A stretch of 64,000 bases of DNA from Aureibaculum sp. 2308TA14-22 (GTDB lineage Bacteria; Bacteroidota; Bacteroidia; Flavobacteriales; Flavobacteriaceae), in the NCBI RefSeq assembly GCF_040538665.1, contig NZ_JBEWXT010000001.1:1948501-2012500 (forward strand). Reading direction: 5' to 3'. Position 1 is the first letter of the stretch. Each line of letters starts with the position of its first letter. This document shows positions 17,193-25,642 of the stretch, one piece after another. Both the position numbers and the translations under genes were made by a program. The notes below the pieces were generated by a model. It did no database searches. It saw only the letters and a program-made list of their open reading frames with translations, and was not told the DNA's origin.

Positions 17193-18050
17193 ATGATAAG
17201 CAAACAACAATTTGAGAAGGAACTTGAACTAATAATAAAAAATGCCATTAGAGAAGATGTAGGCGATGGCGACCATAGCTCATTGGCCTGTATTCCGGAG
17301 ACTGCTAAAGGAAGGGCAAAACTGTTGGTAAAAGATGAGGGTATAATTGCTGGGGTTGAATTTGCTAAACTAGTTTTTAAATACGTTGATGCTAATTTAA
17401 AAGTTGAAACGTTAATTGAAGATGGAAGCCTGGTCAAATATGGAGATATTGTCTTTTATGTTGAAGGTTCTTCGCAATCCATTTTAAAAGCAGAACGTTT
17501 GGTATTAAATGCCATGCAACGGATGAGTGCTATTGCTACAAAAACAAAATCCTTTGCCGATTTGTTAGAAGGCACAAAAACAAAAATTTTAGATACCCGA
17601 AAAACCACTCCGGGCATTAGAGCCCTTGAAAAATGGGCAGTAAAAATTGGTGGTGGCGAAAATCACCGTTTTGCTTTGTATGATATGATAATGCTTAAAG
17701 ATAACCATATTGATTTTGCCGGAGGACTTACCAAAGCTATTGATAAAACTGTACAGTATTTAAAAGACACGAATCGTGATTTAAAAATTATAGTTGAAGC
17801 CAGAAATCTACAAGAAATTGAAGAAATTTTACAGTCAGATGGCGTGTACAGAATTTTAATTGACAATTTTAATTATGAAGACACCCGAAAAGCTGTAGAA
17901 CTAATTGGCGATAAGTGTCTGACTGAATCTTCTGGTGGTATTAATGAAAACACCTTACGTAACTATGCAGAATGTGGTGTTGATTATATTTCATCGGGTG
18001 CATTAACACACTCTGTTTATAATATGGATTTGAGTTTAAAGGCGGTTTAA
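17193..18050 (+). CDS. nadC: Nicotinate-nucleotide pyrophosphorylase (carboxylating)
   Basis: Converts quinolinate and PRPP to nicotinate mononucleotide, CO2 and pyrophosphate in de novo NAD synthesis. Family signatures are REDVGDGDHSS at the N-terminus, LNAMQRMSAIAT, the substrate-binding DTRKTTPGIRALEKWAV, GGGENHRF, LKDNHI and ESSGGIN. The length of 285 residues is typical. The methyltransferase gene of the restriction system starts 44 bp downstream on the same strand and may be read from the same transcript. Confidence 0.96.
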   Translation: MISKQQFEKELELIIKNAIREDVGDGDHSSLACIPETAKGRAKLLVKDEGIIAGVEFAKLVFKYVDANLKVETLIEDGSLVKYGDIVFYVEGSSQSILKAERLVLNAMQRMSAIATKTKSFADLLEGTKTKILDTRKTTPGIRALEKWAVKIGGGENHRFALYDMIMLKDNHIDFAGGLTKAIDKTVQYLKDTNRDLKIIVEARNLQEIEEILQSDGVYRILIDNFNYEDTRKAVELIGDKCLTESSGGINENTLRNYAECGVDYISSGALTHSVYNMDLSLKAV

Positions 18051-18094
18051 AAGATGTTAGACTTTGTAAATATATGATACAACGAATATAACAA

Positions 18095-19189
18095 ATGTTA
18101 AAAACAGAAAATCATACTAAATCACTAAAAAATTATAAGTTTATAGACTTATTTGCTGGGATTGGCGGTTTTCATTATGCTTTAAAATCTTTTGAGGCTC
18201 AATGTATTTTTGCTTCTGAAATTGATAGTAAAGCAGCAGAAGTATATTATCAAAATCACCATTTAAAGCCAAAAGGGGATATTACAAAAATTGACGAAAA
18301 AGAAATTCCTAAACATGATATTTTATGTGCTGGTTTTCCTTGTCAAGCATTTTCAATATCGGGCAAGCAAAAAGGGTTTGAAGATACCAGGGGTACTTTG
18401 TTTTTTGAAATAGCCAGAATTATTGATTTTCGCAAACCAAAAATACTATTGCTTGAGAATGTCAAAAATTTTGTAAGACATGACAACGGACAAACATTAA
18501 AAACAGTGGTAAATACTTTAGAAAATTTAAACTATAAGGTTTTTTATAAAGTTTTAAATACCAGTAATTTCGGGTTACCACAAAACCGAGAAAGGGTATA
18601 TATCGTCGGATTCAACAATAGTCATTTTCAACATTTAAAATTCGATTTTCCTAACGGAAAAATAACTTCTGCCTTAGAAGACATCTTGGAAAAAAACCCC
18701 AAAGATGGAAAAGTTATTGAACGTGATGATATTTCTTTTTACAAAGAATATAGTCCCGTAGAGAATATTTTTGGAACAATTGAAATCCCAAACAGGCCTA
18801 TGCAAATCGGCAAAGTAAACAAAGGCGGTCAGGGAGAGAGAATTTATGACCCGAGAGGTCATGCTATTACACTTTCTGCACAAGGTGGTGGCGTTGGATC
18901 TAAAACAGGGTTGTATAAAATAGAAAATGAAATTAGGAAATTATCTCCTAGAGAATGTGCAAGATTACAAGGGTTTCCAGAACATTTTATACTACCAAAT
19001 AGTATTCCTGAAGCCCAAAAACAATTTGGAAATAGTGTATCTATCAATGTATTGCAATTTATTTTAAAAGAAATAACTAAAACCATATCAAAAAATGACG
19101 GAAGACCAACAATTGGGCTCACAAACGGCAAAAAACGGATTCAAGAACGAGAAAGATATAGTTCAGAAATTCAACAATTGGCAAAGTGA
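18095..19189 (+). CDS. Type II DNA (cytosine-5)-methyltransferase, predicted GCGC-specific
   Basis: C5-cytosine methyltransferase that protects the host DNA of a restriction-modification system. The ordered motifs are clear: I FIDLFAGIGGFHYAL (about 17-31), IV DILCAGFPCQAFS with the catalytic Cys, VI LLLENVKNF, VIII QNRERVYIVGF, IX LSPRECARLQGFPEHF and X QFGNSVSINVLQFI. The variable target-recognition region lies between VIII and IX. The last 95 bases overlap the start of the restriction endonuclease gene in another frame. Specificity is inferred from the HinP1I-like partner. Confidence 0.93.
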   Translation: MLKTENHTKSLKNYKFIDLFAGIGGFHYALKSFEAQCIFASEIDSKAAEVYYQNHHLKPKGDITKIDEKEIPKHDILCAGFPCQAFSISGKQKGFEDTRGTLFFEIARIIDFRKPKILLLENVKNFVRHDNGQTLKTVVNTLENLNYKVFYKVLNTSNFGLPQNRERVYIVGFNNSHFQHLKFDFPNGKITSALEDILEKNPKDGKVIERDDISFYKEYSPVENIFGTIEIPNRPMQIGKVNKGGQGERIYDPRGHAITLSAQGGGVGSKTGLYKIENEIRKLSPRECARLQGFPEHFILPNSIPEAQKQFGNSVSINVLQFILKEITKTISKNDGRPTIGLTNGKKRIQERERYSSEIQQLAK

Positions 19190-19841
19190 TGTTGAAGCAA
19201 AAAAATGGTTGGCACTAATGGAATACAAGGTTGAGGAAATTGAGTATGTAAAAGCAATAATTTTGTCTAGATACAAAGCAGATATTCAAATACAAATAAC
19301 TATTAAGTTAAAAGAAGCAATTGCTGCCGAAAACATCCAAGTAAAGTTGGTTAGCAACTTGAAAGGTTTTAATCAAATTGATAAAAGATGGGTTGATAAG
19401 TATATTGAAATGTGGGAAATGCCAAATGACGTTTCAGAATTACTTAAACAATACACTGGTGAAATTTCACCTCTTATTAATAATCCTAAAGACACTAGAA
19501 GAACTTTTGCGAACGAATTCAGCAAAGAAAATCAGAAAATAATATTGGATTGGTTAAACAACAATAAATCTTTAATTGTGAGTGATATACTTAAAGGAAG
19601 AGGCAAGTTTTCTGCAGAATGGATGTTGGTTGCACAAAAAATAGACAATTCTGCCAGATGGATTTTAAAGCCAATGAATTATTGTCTAAACTTTTTTGGT
19701 AATGGTGAAGTAGAAATAACACAAAGAGGAAACTTTAAAATTGGGAGAATTACAATGCAAAGAAAAGGTGGCGACGGCGGAAGAAAAACAGCACAAATGT
19801 TACAATTCAAAATAAATCCTGCTGAATTGTTCAATAATTAG
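19095..19841 (+). CDS. Type II restriction endonuclease, HinP1I-like (predicted to cut G^CGC)
   Basis: A 248-residue protein that closely follows my recollection of R.HinP1I (247 residues, cuts G^CGC). Shared stretches include LGSxTAKxGFKNEKDI near the N-terminus, NIQVKLVSN, GFNQIDK, KGRGxFxAEW and a C-terminal QMLQFKINPAELF. The PD-(D/E)XK-type residues Asp63, Gln82 and Lys84 match the HinP1I D62/Q81/K83 site. The ATG at 19095 aligns with the HinP1I start, so the 95-bp overlap with the methyltransferase appears real. Identification rests on remembered sequence, not a search. Confidence 0.88.
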   Translation: MTEDQQLGSQTAKNGFKNEKDIVQKFNNWQSDVEAKKWLALMEYKVEEIEYVKAIILSRYKADIQIQITIKLKEAIAAENIQVKLVSNLKGFNQIDKRWVDKYIEMWEMPNDVSELLKQYTGEISPLINNPKDTRRTFANEFSKENQKIILDWLNNNKSLIVSDILKGRGKFSAEWMLVAQKIDNSARWILKPMNYCLNFFGNGEVEITQRGNFKIGRITMQRKGGDGGRKTAQMLQFKINPAELFNN

Positions 19842-19889
19842 AATTAGATTTTCTGAAAACTGTCACTCTGCCAACTGAACACTACCAAC

Positions 19890-20537
19890 TTACTTAGCAT
19901 TCTCCTTTAACATCGGTACAAACCTAAACTCACCAAACTCATGTTTTTCAAATTCTTTTTCGCCTTTTCGTATAAATAGCGTCATAACTTGTACTTCATC
20001 ACCAACTGGAATGACCAACCTACCTCCTATTTTTAGTTGACTTAATAAAGGTTTTGGTACAAAAGGAGCCCCAGCGGTAACAATAATTTTATCAAAAGGA
20101 GCATACTCTGGCCAGCCTTTATAACCGTCGCCATAATTAAGTTTTTTGGCAACATAACCTACTTTTGGTAAGAATTTTTTTGTTTTTTCAAACAATTCTT
20201 TTTGACGTTCAATACTATATACTTCAGCTTTCAATTTTACTAAAACTGCCGTTTGGTAACCTGAACCTGTACCAATTTCTAACACTTTATCATTAGGTTC
20301 AATTTCTAGTAACTCCGTTTGAAAGGCAACAGTATAAGGCTGAGAAATGGTTTGGTCTGCAGCAATAGGGAATGCTTTATCTTGGTAGGCAAAATCGATG
20401 AAACCAGAGTCCATAAACAAATGTCTAGGGATTTCGGAAATAGCATCAAGCACTTTTCTATCTTTAATCCCTTTGCTCTTTATCGTCTTAACCAGTTGGT
20501 TACGAAGACCTTTATGCTTATTATTATCTTGCCTCAT
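19890..20537 (-). CDS. pcm: Protein-L-isoaspartate O-methyltransferase
   Basis: SAM-dependent repair enzyme that methylates L-isoaspartyl residues so damaged proteins can revert to normal aspartate. Motifs: ISQPYTVAFQTELL before the SAM site, VLEIGTGSGYQTAVL (motif I), VYSIERQKEL, and PFDKIIVTAGAPFVP. The length of 215 residues is typical. It converges with the restriction gene (48-bp gap) and is divergent from the Gfo/Idh gene (83 bp). Confidence 0.95.
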   Translation of the reverse strand: MRQDNNKHKGLRNQLVKTIKSKGIKDRKVLDAISEIPRHLFMDSGFIDFAYQDKAFPIAADQTISQPYTVAFQTELLEIEPNDKVLEIGTGSGYQTAVLVKLKAEVYSIERQKELFEKTKKFLPKVGYVAKKLNYGDGYKGWPEYAPFDKIIVTAGAPFVPKPLLSQLKIGGRLVIPVGDEVQVMTLFIRKGEKEFEKHEFGEFRFVPMLKENAK

Positions 20538-20596
20538 AATTTTACCAAAGTAAATAAATATTCTTGTAAAAAAACAATTAAAAAAGTGTTATTTAC

Positions 20597-20604
20597 TACC
20601 TTTG
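20597..20604 (+). promoter_or_regulatory. Candidate -7 promoter box
   Basis: TACCTTTG fits TAnnTTTG and lies 16 bases upstream of the ATG at 20621, in the pcm/oxidoreductase divergent gap. Confidence 0.45.
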
Positions 20605-20620
20605 TTTAAAATCTTAATTT

Positions 20621-21583
20621 ATGCTTAAAGTTGGTGTATTGGGTGCGGGACATCTAGGGAAAATTCATTTAAAATTGTTGCAGCAATCTCAAAAATACGA
20701 ATTGGTTGGGTTTTACGATGCGGATAAAGAAAATGCAAAAATAGTTTCAGATGAATTTGGGTACAAATATTTTCCAACCGTTACTGAATTAATTGACGCC
20801 GTAGAAGTTGTAAATATAGTAACACCTACACTTTCCCATTTTAATTGTGCAGAAGAAGCCATCACTAAAGGAAAACATATTTTTATAGAGAAACCTATAA
20901 CACATTCGGTTACCGAGGCTGAAGCCATTAGAACCTTAGCGAGTAAATATCATGTAAAAGGTCAAGTGGGACATGTAGAGCGTTTTAATCCTGCTTTTAC
21001 AGCTGTAAAGGAGAGTATTAATAACCCAATGTTCATTGAAGCACATCGCTTGGCTGAATTTAACCCACGAGGAACAGATGTGCCCGTAGTTTTAGATTTA
21101 ATGATACATGATATTGACATCATATTAAGTGTAATAGATTCGGAGGTAAAAGATGTACATGCTAGCGGAGTTGCTGTAATTAGTGACACCCCAGATATTG
21201 CCAATGCCCGTATAGAATTTGAAAATGGTTGTGTTGCCAACTTAACTGCGAGTAGAATTTCTTTAAAGAATATGCGTAAATCACGATTTTTTCAAAAGGA
21301 TGCCTATATCTCTGTTGACTTTTTAGAAAAGAAAAGTGAAGTCGTAAAAATGAAAGATGTTCCTGAAAATCCAGACGAATTTGCCATGATATTGCAGAAT
21401 GCCGAGGGTGTAAAAAAACAAATCTATTTTGAAAACCCTGACGTTGAACCAAATAACGCCATTTTAGATGAACTGGAAACTTTTGCAGATGCTATAGAAA
21501 ATGACACGAGACCAGTTGTAAGTTTAGGACAAGGTGCAAAAGCACTAAGAGTGGCACAACAAATAATAGATTGTTTTAAATAA
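20621..21583 (+). CDS. Gfo/Idh/MocA family NAD(P)-dependent oxidoreductase
   Basis: A 320-residue cytoplasmic dehydrogenase. The Rossmann motif GAGHLGKIHLK is at residues 7-17, the family EKP motif is in HIFIEKPITHS, and HDIDIILSVI supplies the conserved His-Asp region of the C-terminal substrate domain. Members oxidise or reduce sugars, inositols and similar polyols; the substrate cannot be told here. It is followed after 21 bp by the 3-hydroxyacyl-CoA dehydrogenase gene on the same strand, suggesting co-transcription. Confidence 0.9.
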   Translation: MLKVGVLGAGHLGKIHLKLLQQSQKYELVGFYDADKENAKIVSDEFGYKYFPTVTELIDAVEVVNIVTPTLSHFNCAEEAITKGKHIFIEKPITHSVTEAEAIRTLASKYHVKGQVGHVERFNPAFTAVKESINNPMFIEAHRLAEFNPRGTDVPVVLDLMIHDIDIILSVIDSEVKDVHASGVAVISDTPDIANARIEFENGCVANLTASRISLKNMRKSRFFQKDAYISVDFLEKKSEVVKMKDVPENPDEFAMILQNAEGVKKQIYFENPDVEPNNAILDELETFADAIENDTRPVVSLGQGAKALRVAQQIIDCFK

Positions 21584-21604
21584 TATTTTCAGAAAAATAC
21601 AAAC

Positions 21605-22492
21605 ATGAAAAACATTGCAGTTATAGGTGCCGGAACTATGGGTAACGGCATTGCACATACTTTTGCACAATTTGGTTATCAAGTCAATTTGATTGATGTA
21701 TCTCAAATATCTCTTGATAAAGGCGTAGCCACTATTACAAGAAATTTGGATAGAATGGTCGCTAAAGAGAAAATTAGTCAAAATGATAAGCAACAGACAT
21801 TAAAAAATATTAAAACTTTTACTTTGTTAAAAGATGGTGTAGAAAACTGTGATTTAGTCATTGAAGCTGCCACTGAAAATGTAGATTTAAAACTTAATAT
21901 TTTTAAAGAACTAGATGAAAACTGTGGTGCTAAAGCTATTTTAGCAACCAACACTTCGTCAATTTCCATTACCAAAATTGCTGCAGCAACCCAAAGACCA
22001 GACAATGTTATTGGAATGCACTTTATGAATCCTGTGCCTATTATGAAATTGGTAGAGGTCATTCGAGGGTATTCCACTTCAGATGAAGTGACAGATGCTA
22101 TAATGCAACTTTCAGAAAAATTAAATAAAGTTCCAGTTGAAGTTAATGACTATCCAGGGTTTATAGCCAATCGTATTTTAATGCCAATGCTGAATGAGGC
22201 GATCTATTCATTATATGAAGGTGTAGCAGGTGTTTATGAAATTGATACCGTAATGAAATTGGGTATGGCTCATCCAATGGGACCTTTACAATTAGCAGAT
22301 TTTATAGGTTTAGATGTGTGTTTATCAATTCTAAAAGTACTTCACAACGGGTTTGGAAATCCGAAATATGCACCTTGCCCTCTTCTGGTAAATATGGTTA
22401 CTGCAGGTAAATTAGGGGTAAAATCTGGTGAAGGTTTTTACGATTATGCTGAAAGCAGAAAAGCTGAACAAATTGCTAAATGTTTTAAATAA
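21605..22492 (+). CDS. 3-hydroxybutyryl-CoA (3-hydroxyacyl-CoA) dehydrogenase
   Basis: NAD-dependent dehydrogenase interconverting 3-hydroxyacyl-CoA and 3-oxoacyl-CoA in fatty-acid or butyrate metabolism. The N-terminal Rossmann motif is VIGAGTMGNGIAHTFA (about 5-20). The family signature appears in IGMHFMNPVPIMKLVEVI (catalytic His) and in DYPGFIANRILMPMLNEA, with the C-terminal helical domain (AHPMGPLQLADFIGLD) after it. The length of 295 residues fits the short single-domain type. Confidence 0.93.
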   Translation: MKNIAVIGAGTMGNGIAHTFAQFGYQVNLIDVSQISLDKGVATITRNLDRMVAKEKISQNDKQQTLKNIKTFTLLKDGVENCDLVIEAATENVDLKLNIFKELDENCGAKAILATNTSSISITKIAAATQRPDNVIGMHFMNPVPIMKLVEVIRGYSTSDEVTDAIMQLSEKLNKVPVEVNDYPGFIANRILMPMLNEAIYSLYEGVAGVYEIDTVMKLGMAHPMGPLQLADFIGLDVCLSILKVLHNGFGNPKYAPCPLLVNMVTAGKLGVKSGEGFYDYAESRKAEQIAKCFK

Positions 22493-22683
22493 TGTCTTTA
22501 TTATTTTTATAATTCAATTTTTTTTCCTAATCTTGGTAAGTCTTAACTTACTAAGACCTGTTAAAGCTAAGCACAACCAATGGTGTAAATACATGCTTTT
22601 GAACTTCACTTAGAGGTTTTAATACTTCTTCGATACTTTTTACATATTTACTTAACCTTTTCTAACAAACTAAATTTAAAAAA

Positions 22684-23124
22684 ATGAAAAAATTACATCG
22701 TACATACTCGCTATTATCAGTGATTATGTTTTTTACTGTTATTGCAAATGTTTATGCTCAAAGAGTCTCTGACTTAGATCAAATACAGAAAAAAGAAAAC
22801 TCTGACTTCTTTCTTGAAGCTTCTTTAAATATTGTTGACTCAGAGAATTACACCAAAAGGCTAACCCCATTTGCTACTAAAGCTTTTTATTCTAAAAAAG
22901 ACAAAAATAAAGTTTTAATCTTTAAATTGGATGAAACAGGAACGAAGATAGCCTCAATTGAAGACCCAAACAATCATTTTTCTGAAGACTTTTTGAATAA
23001 ATTAATATCCACAACTAACAGTATGGCCGCTGGATGTGGTTGTGCTTTTTGGGATTTATGGTGTCTCGCAGAATGTGCTTTATGTAAAGCATTATCTCCT
23101 GTAGGAGAAGAAGATTTTTGCTAA
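22684..23124 (+). CDS. Secreted small protein with cysteine-rich C-terminal tail, unknown function
   Basis: A 146-residue protein. Residues 1-26 are a strong signal peptide ending VYAQ. The mature part is Lys/Asp/Ser-rich up to about residue 113, then turns into a distinct tail with six cysteines at 118, 120, 127, 131, 134 and 146 (CGCAFWDLWCLAECALC and a final Cys). All cysteines are in this tail, which suggests disulfide bonding, metal binding, or a precursor whose tail is processed. A strong terminator follows, so it forms a single-gene unit. I recognise no family. Confidence 0.75.
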   Translation: MKKLHRTYSLLSVIMFFTVIANVYAQRVSDLDQIQKKENSDFFLEASLNIVDSENYTKRLTPFATKAFYSKKDKNKVLIFKLDETGTKIASIEDPNNHFSEDFLNKLISTTNSMAAGCGCAFWDLWCLAECALCKALSPVGEEDFC

Positions 23125-23184
23125 CATTCGACATTCAATAATATTCCTATTTTCAGGTTCAAAAAAACTACTTTCAATTATAAG

Positions 23185-23214
23185 AAAGCCCAATCTTAAA
23201 AGATTGGGCTTTTT
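23185..23214. terminator. Strong intrinsic terminator, probably bidirectional
   Basis: AAGCCCAATCTT (23186-23197) pairs with AAGATTGGGCTT (23200-23211), followed by a T run on the plus strand and preceded by A-rich sequence. It lies between the convergent ends of the Cys-rich protein gene and the efflux adaptor gene. Confidence 0.85.
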
Positions 23215-23241
23215 GTTAACTAAAACCATTTGAGTTAGCGT

Positions 23242-24351
23242 TTAGTTATTTTCATTTTCATCTAGTTTTTTAGAGACTTTGTTCCAAACCTTGATATCAT
23301 CATCCTTTGTAATTCCACTTAATATCTCAACATTAATTCCATCGGAAATACCAATTTCAATATCTTTTCTTTCATAAGTATCTTCACCTGTTTTTATTTC
23401 CACAAAAGGTTTTTCGGTCTTTCTGTCAAATTGCAATAACGCTTCTTTTATAGACAATACACTATCTTTTTTCTCTAAAACTATATCGGCATTTGCACTA
23501 TAACCGGCCCTTACAAAATAATCGTCATCTAAGGATACATCTGCTTTAATTTTAAATTGAACCGCACCATTCTCTTCAGTACCTTTAGGTGCTATAAAAG
23601 TTAATTTTGCTGGAAATTTCTTTTTATCTATTGCTCCCAAAACCACATTGATATCTGTATCTTCCTTAAGTTTACCTACCTGAGCTTCGTCCACTTGACC
23701 TTCAAAAATCATTTTATTCATATCTGCTATAAAAGCAATGGTAGTACCCGCATTAAAATTATTACTTTCAATTACTTGATAGCCTTCTTTTACTGGAATT
23801 TCTAATATCATACCTGAAGTGGTAGCCCTAATATTTGTATTGGCAGCACCACCGGAACCTGCAAAACCTTTTCTTATAATTTGATAGTCATTTTGGGCAT
23901 TTTGCAAATCTTGCTTAGCTTGGTTATACGCCAATTCAATAGTTTCAAATTCAGACCTTGAAATCACACCTTTATCATATAATTCTTTATTTCTGTCATA
24001 CGAAATTTTTGAATTGTTCAATTGAATCTGAATACTGCTAATTCTACCTCGGGCATTACTTAATGATTGTTCATTAGGTACAACTCTTACCTTAGCGATA
24101 AGATCTCCCTTTTTAATTTTAGCTCCTTCTTCGACAAAAATTTTGTCTATAATACCCGAAATTTGAGGTTTTATTTCTACTTCTTCCAAAGGAACAACTT
24201 TACCAGTGGCAACAGCCTTTTTCTCTATGTTGGCTTTAAAAGGTTTTTCGGTTTCATAATCGGTAGTTGGTTTACTGTTCATCTTACCGAACCATATTAA
24301 CACCGCTACAAATGCTAAAGCAATTACACCAAATATTATTTTTTTCTTCAT
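23242..24351 (-). CDS. HlyD/MacA-type periplasmic adaptor of an ABC exporter
   Basis: Membrane-fusion protein linking an inner-membrane ABC transporter to an outer-membrane channel. An N-terminal membrane helix (about 4-22) is followed by the lipoyl/barrel-sandwich start (KAVATGKVVPLEEVEIKPQISGIIDKIFVEEG). A coiled-coil hairpin (about 85-150, with SNARGRISSIQIQLNNSK) and beta-barrel domains come next. The length of 369 residues matches MacA. It is the last gene of a four-gene operon, 47 bp after the second permease. No TolC-like gene is in the window. Confidence 0.92.
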   Translation of the reverse strand: MKKKIIFGVIALAFVAVLIWFGKMNSKPTTDYETEKPFKANIEKKAVATGKVVPLEEVEIKPQISGIIDKIFVEEGAKIKKGDLIAKVRVVPNEQSLSNARGRISSIQIQLNNSKISYDRNKELYDKGVISRSEFETIELAYNQAKQDLQNAQNDYQIIRKGFAGSGGAANTNIRATTSGMILEIPVKEGYQVIESNNFNAGTTIAFIADMNKMIFEGQVDEAQVGKLKEDTDINVVLGAIDKKKFPAKLTFIAPKGTEENGAVQFKIKADVSLDDDYFVRAGYSANADIVLEKKDSVLSIKEALLQFDRKTEKPFVEIKTGEDTYERKDIEIGISDGINVEILSGITKDDDIKVWNKVSKKLDENENN

Positions 24352-24398
24352 TTTAAATTTATTTTCAGTTGATTGATTTTATTTTTTATAATATTATC

Positions 24399-25640
24399 TT
24401 ATTCTTCTCTTAAGGCTTCAATTGGTCTTATACTTACTGCTCTTTGGGCAGGTATTAATCCTATTAATGTCCCCAAGATTATCAATGTAGAAACAGCAAT
24501 TAAAATAACGGGAATATCTACCGTTGGATTAACCAACGTTGCATCATCACCTTGACCAAAAGCGGCATTTATTACCATTAAAATAAGTCCCCCAAAAATA
24601 ATCCCTAATGCACCTGCAATCGTAGTTAAAAAAACAGATTCTAAAACAATTTGCCTTCTAATTTCAGCAGGTTTAGCTCCTAATGCCCTTCTAATTCCTA
24701 TTTCATTAGTACGCTCTTTAACTGTAATTAATAAAATATTACCTATAGCGAAAACTCCAGCAATTAAGGTGGCAATACCTACAAACCATGTCAAGAATTG
24801 CATACCCGTTAAAAATCCAGTAACTTTTGCTATCTGATCTCCCAAATTAAAGCTCCCGAATGCTCTGACATCATTAGGGTGGATATCGTGTAAATTTCTT
24901 AACATTAATTTAATATCTTCTTCCATTTGCCTAATTTCATATCCTTCATTAGCCGTTACCATTAACCACCCAATATTATCAGCTTGATTGTATATTTGTT
25001 GAAAAGTTGTAAATGGAATATGAATACCTCCTTGAGGTCCACCCATTTGGATCTTATTTTTATATAAACCTACAATTTGATAGCTAATTTCATTGATTAT
25101 AATATATTCACCAATCGGATTTACACCTTTATCAAATAATTGTTTATAAGTATCATTTTCAATTACACATACTTTTTTATTATTTTCAATATCATTATCA
25201 TTAATAAATCTACCAAAAACCATATGCTTTTTTTGTAATAAATCTAATAAGGGATAATCGCCAAAAACTCCAGAGTTTAGTGTTTTTGTACCATTAACAA
25301 TTAAAGCTTGTGTAATGTTTCTGGGTAAAATATATTCAATTCCTTTTACTTCAGACTTGATTTTATCTACATCTGCACGTTTTAATTGTACTCTTTTACC
25401 CTCTTGAAACCCTTTAAAAGGTATGCTAGTGCTTTGCCCCCAAATAAATACGCTGTTGGTAGCAAAATTTCCAAATAATTTATCAAAATTATTACCCATA
25501 CCTCTAGCTGCACCCAACAAAACTACCAATAGGAAAATACCCCACATTACGCCAATGATGGTAATTCCAGTACGTAATTTATTCTTACGAATACTACCGT
25601 AAATTTCTTGCCATGTATCTCTGTCAAATAAAAACTTCAT
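24399..25640 (-). CDS. ABC transporter permease, MacB-like (second of two)
   Basis: Inner-membrane permease with a MacB periplasmic core between TM1 (about 20-45) and three C-terminal FtsX-type helices. The typical loop KERTNEIGIRRALGAKPAEIRRQIVLESVFLT precedes the last helices, and the end RAVSIRPIEALREE is characteristic. The ATG at 25640 (MKFLFDRDTWQEI) is preferred over an upstream TTG at 25646. It begins 2 bp after the first permease stops. It probably forms a heterodimer with that permease around the separate ATPase. Confidence 0.92.
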   Translation of the reverse strand: MKFLFDRDTWQEIYGSIRKNKLRTGITIIGVMWGIFLLVVLLGAARGMGNNFDKLFGNFATNSVFIWGQSTSIPFKGFQEGKRVQLKRADVDKIKSEVKGIEYILPRNITQALIVNGTKTLNSGVFGDYPLLDLLQKKHMVFGRFINDNDIENNKKVCVIENDTYKQLFDKGVNPIGEYIIINEISYQIVGLYKNKIQMGGPQGGIHIPFTTFQQIYNQADNIGWLMVTANEGYEIRQMEEDIKLMLRNLHDIHPNDVRAFGSFNLGDQIAKVTGFLTGMQFLTWFVGIATLIAGVFAIGNILLITVKERTNEIGIRRALGAKPAEIRRQIVLESVFLTTIAGALGIIFGGLILMVINAAFGQGDDATLVNPTVDIPVILIAVSTLIILGTLIGLIPAQRAVSIRPIEALREE

Positions 25641-25642
25641 TA

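Noticed and set aside
18859-19131. Minus-strand open frames across the restriction-modification genes
   Set aside because: They are shadows of clearly conserved methyltransferase and endonuclease motifs on the plus strand.
22540-22557. GTCTTA...TAAGAC hairpin after the 3-hydroxyacyl-CoA dehydrogenase gene
   Set aside because: A six-base A/T-rich stem without a T run; too weak to call a terminator.
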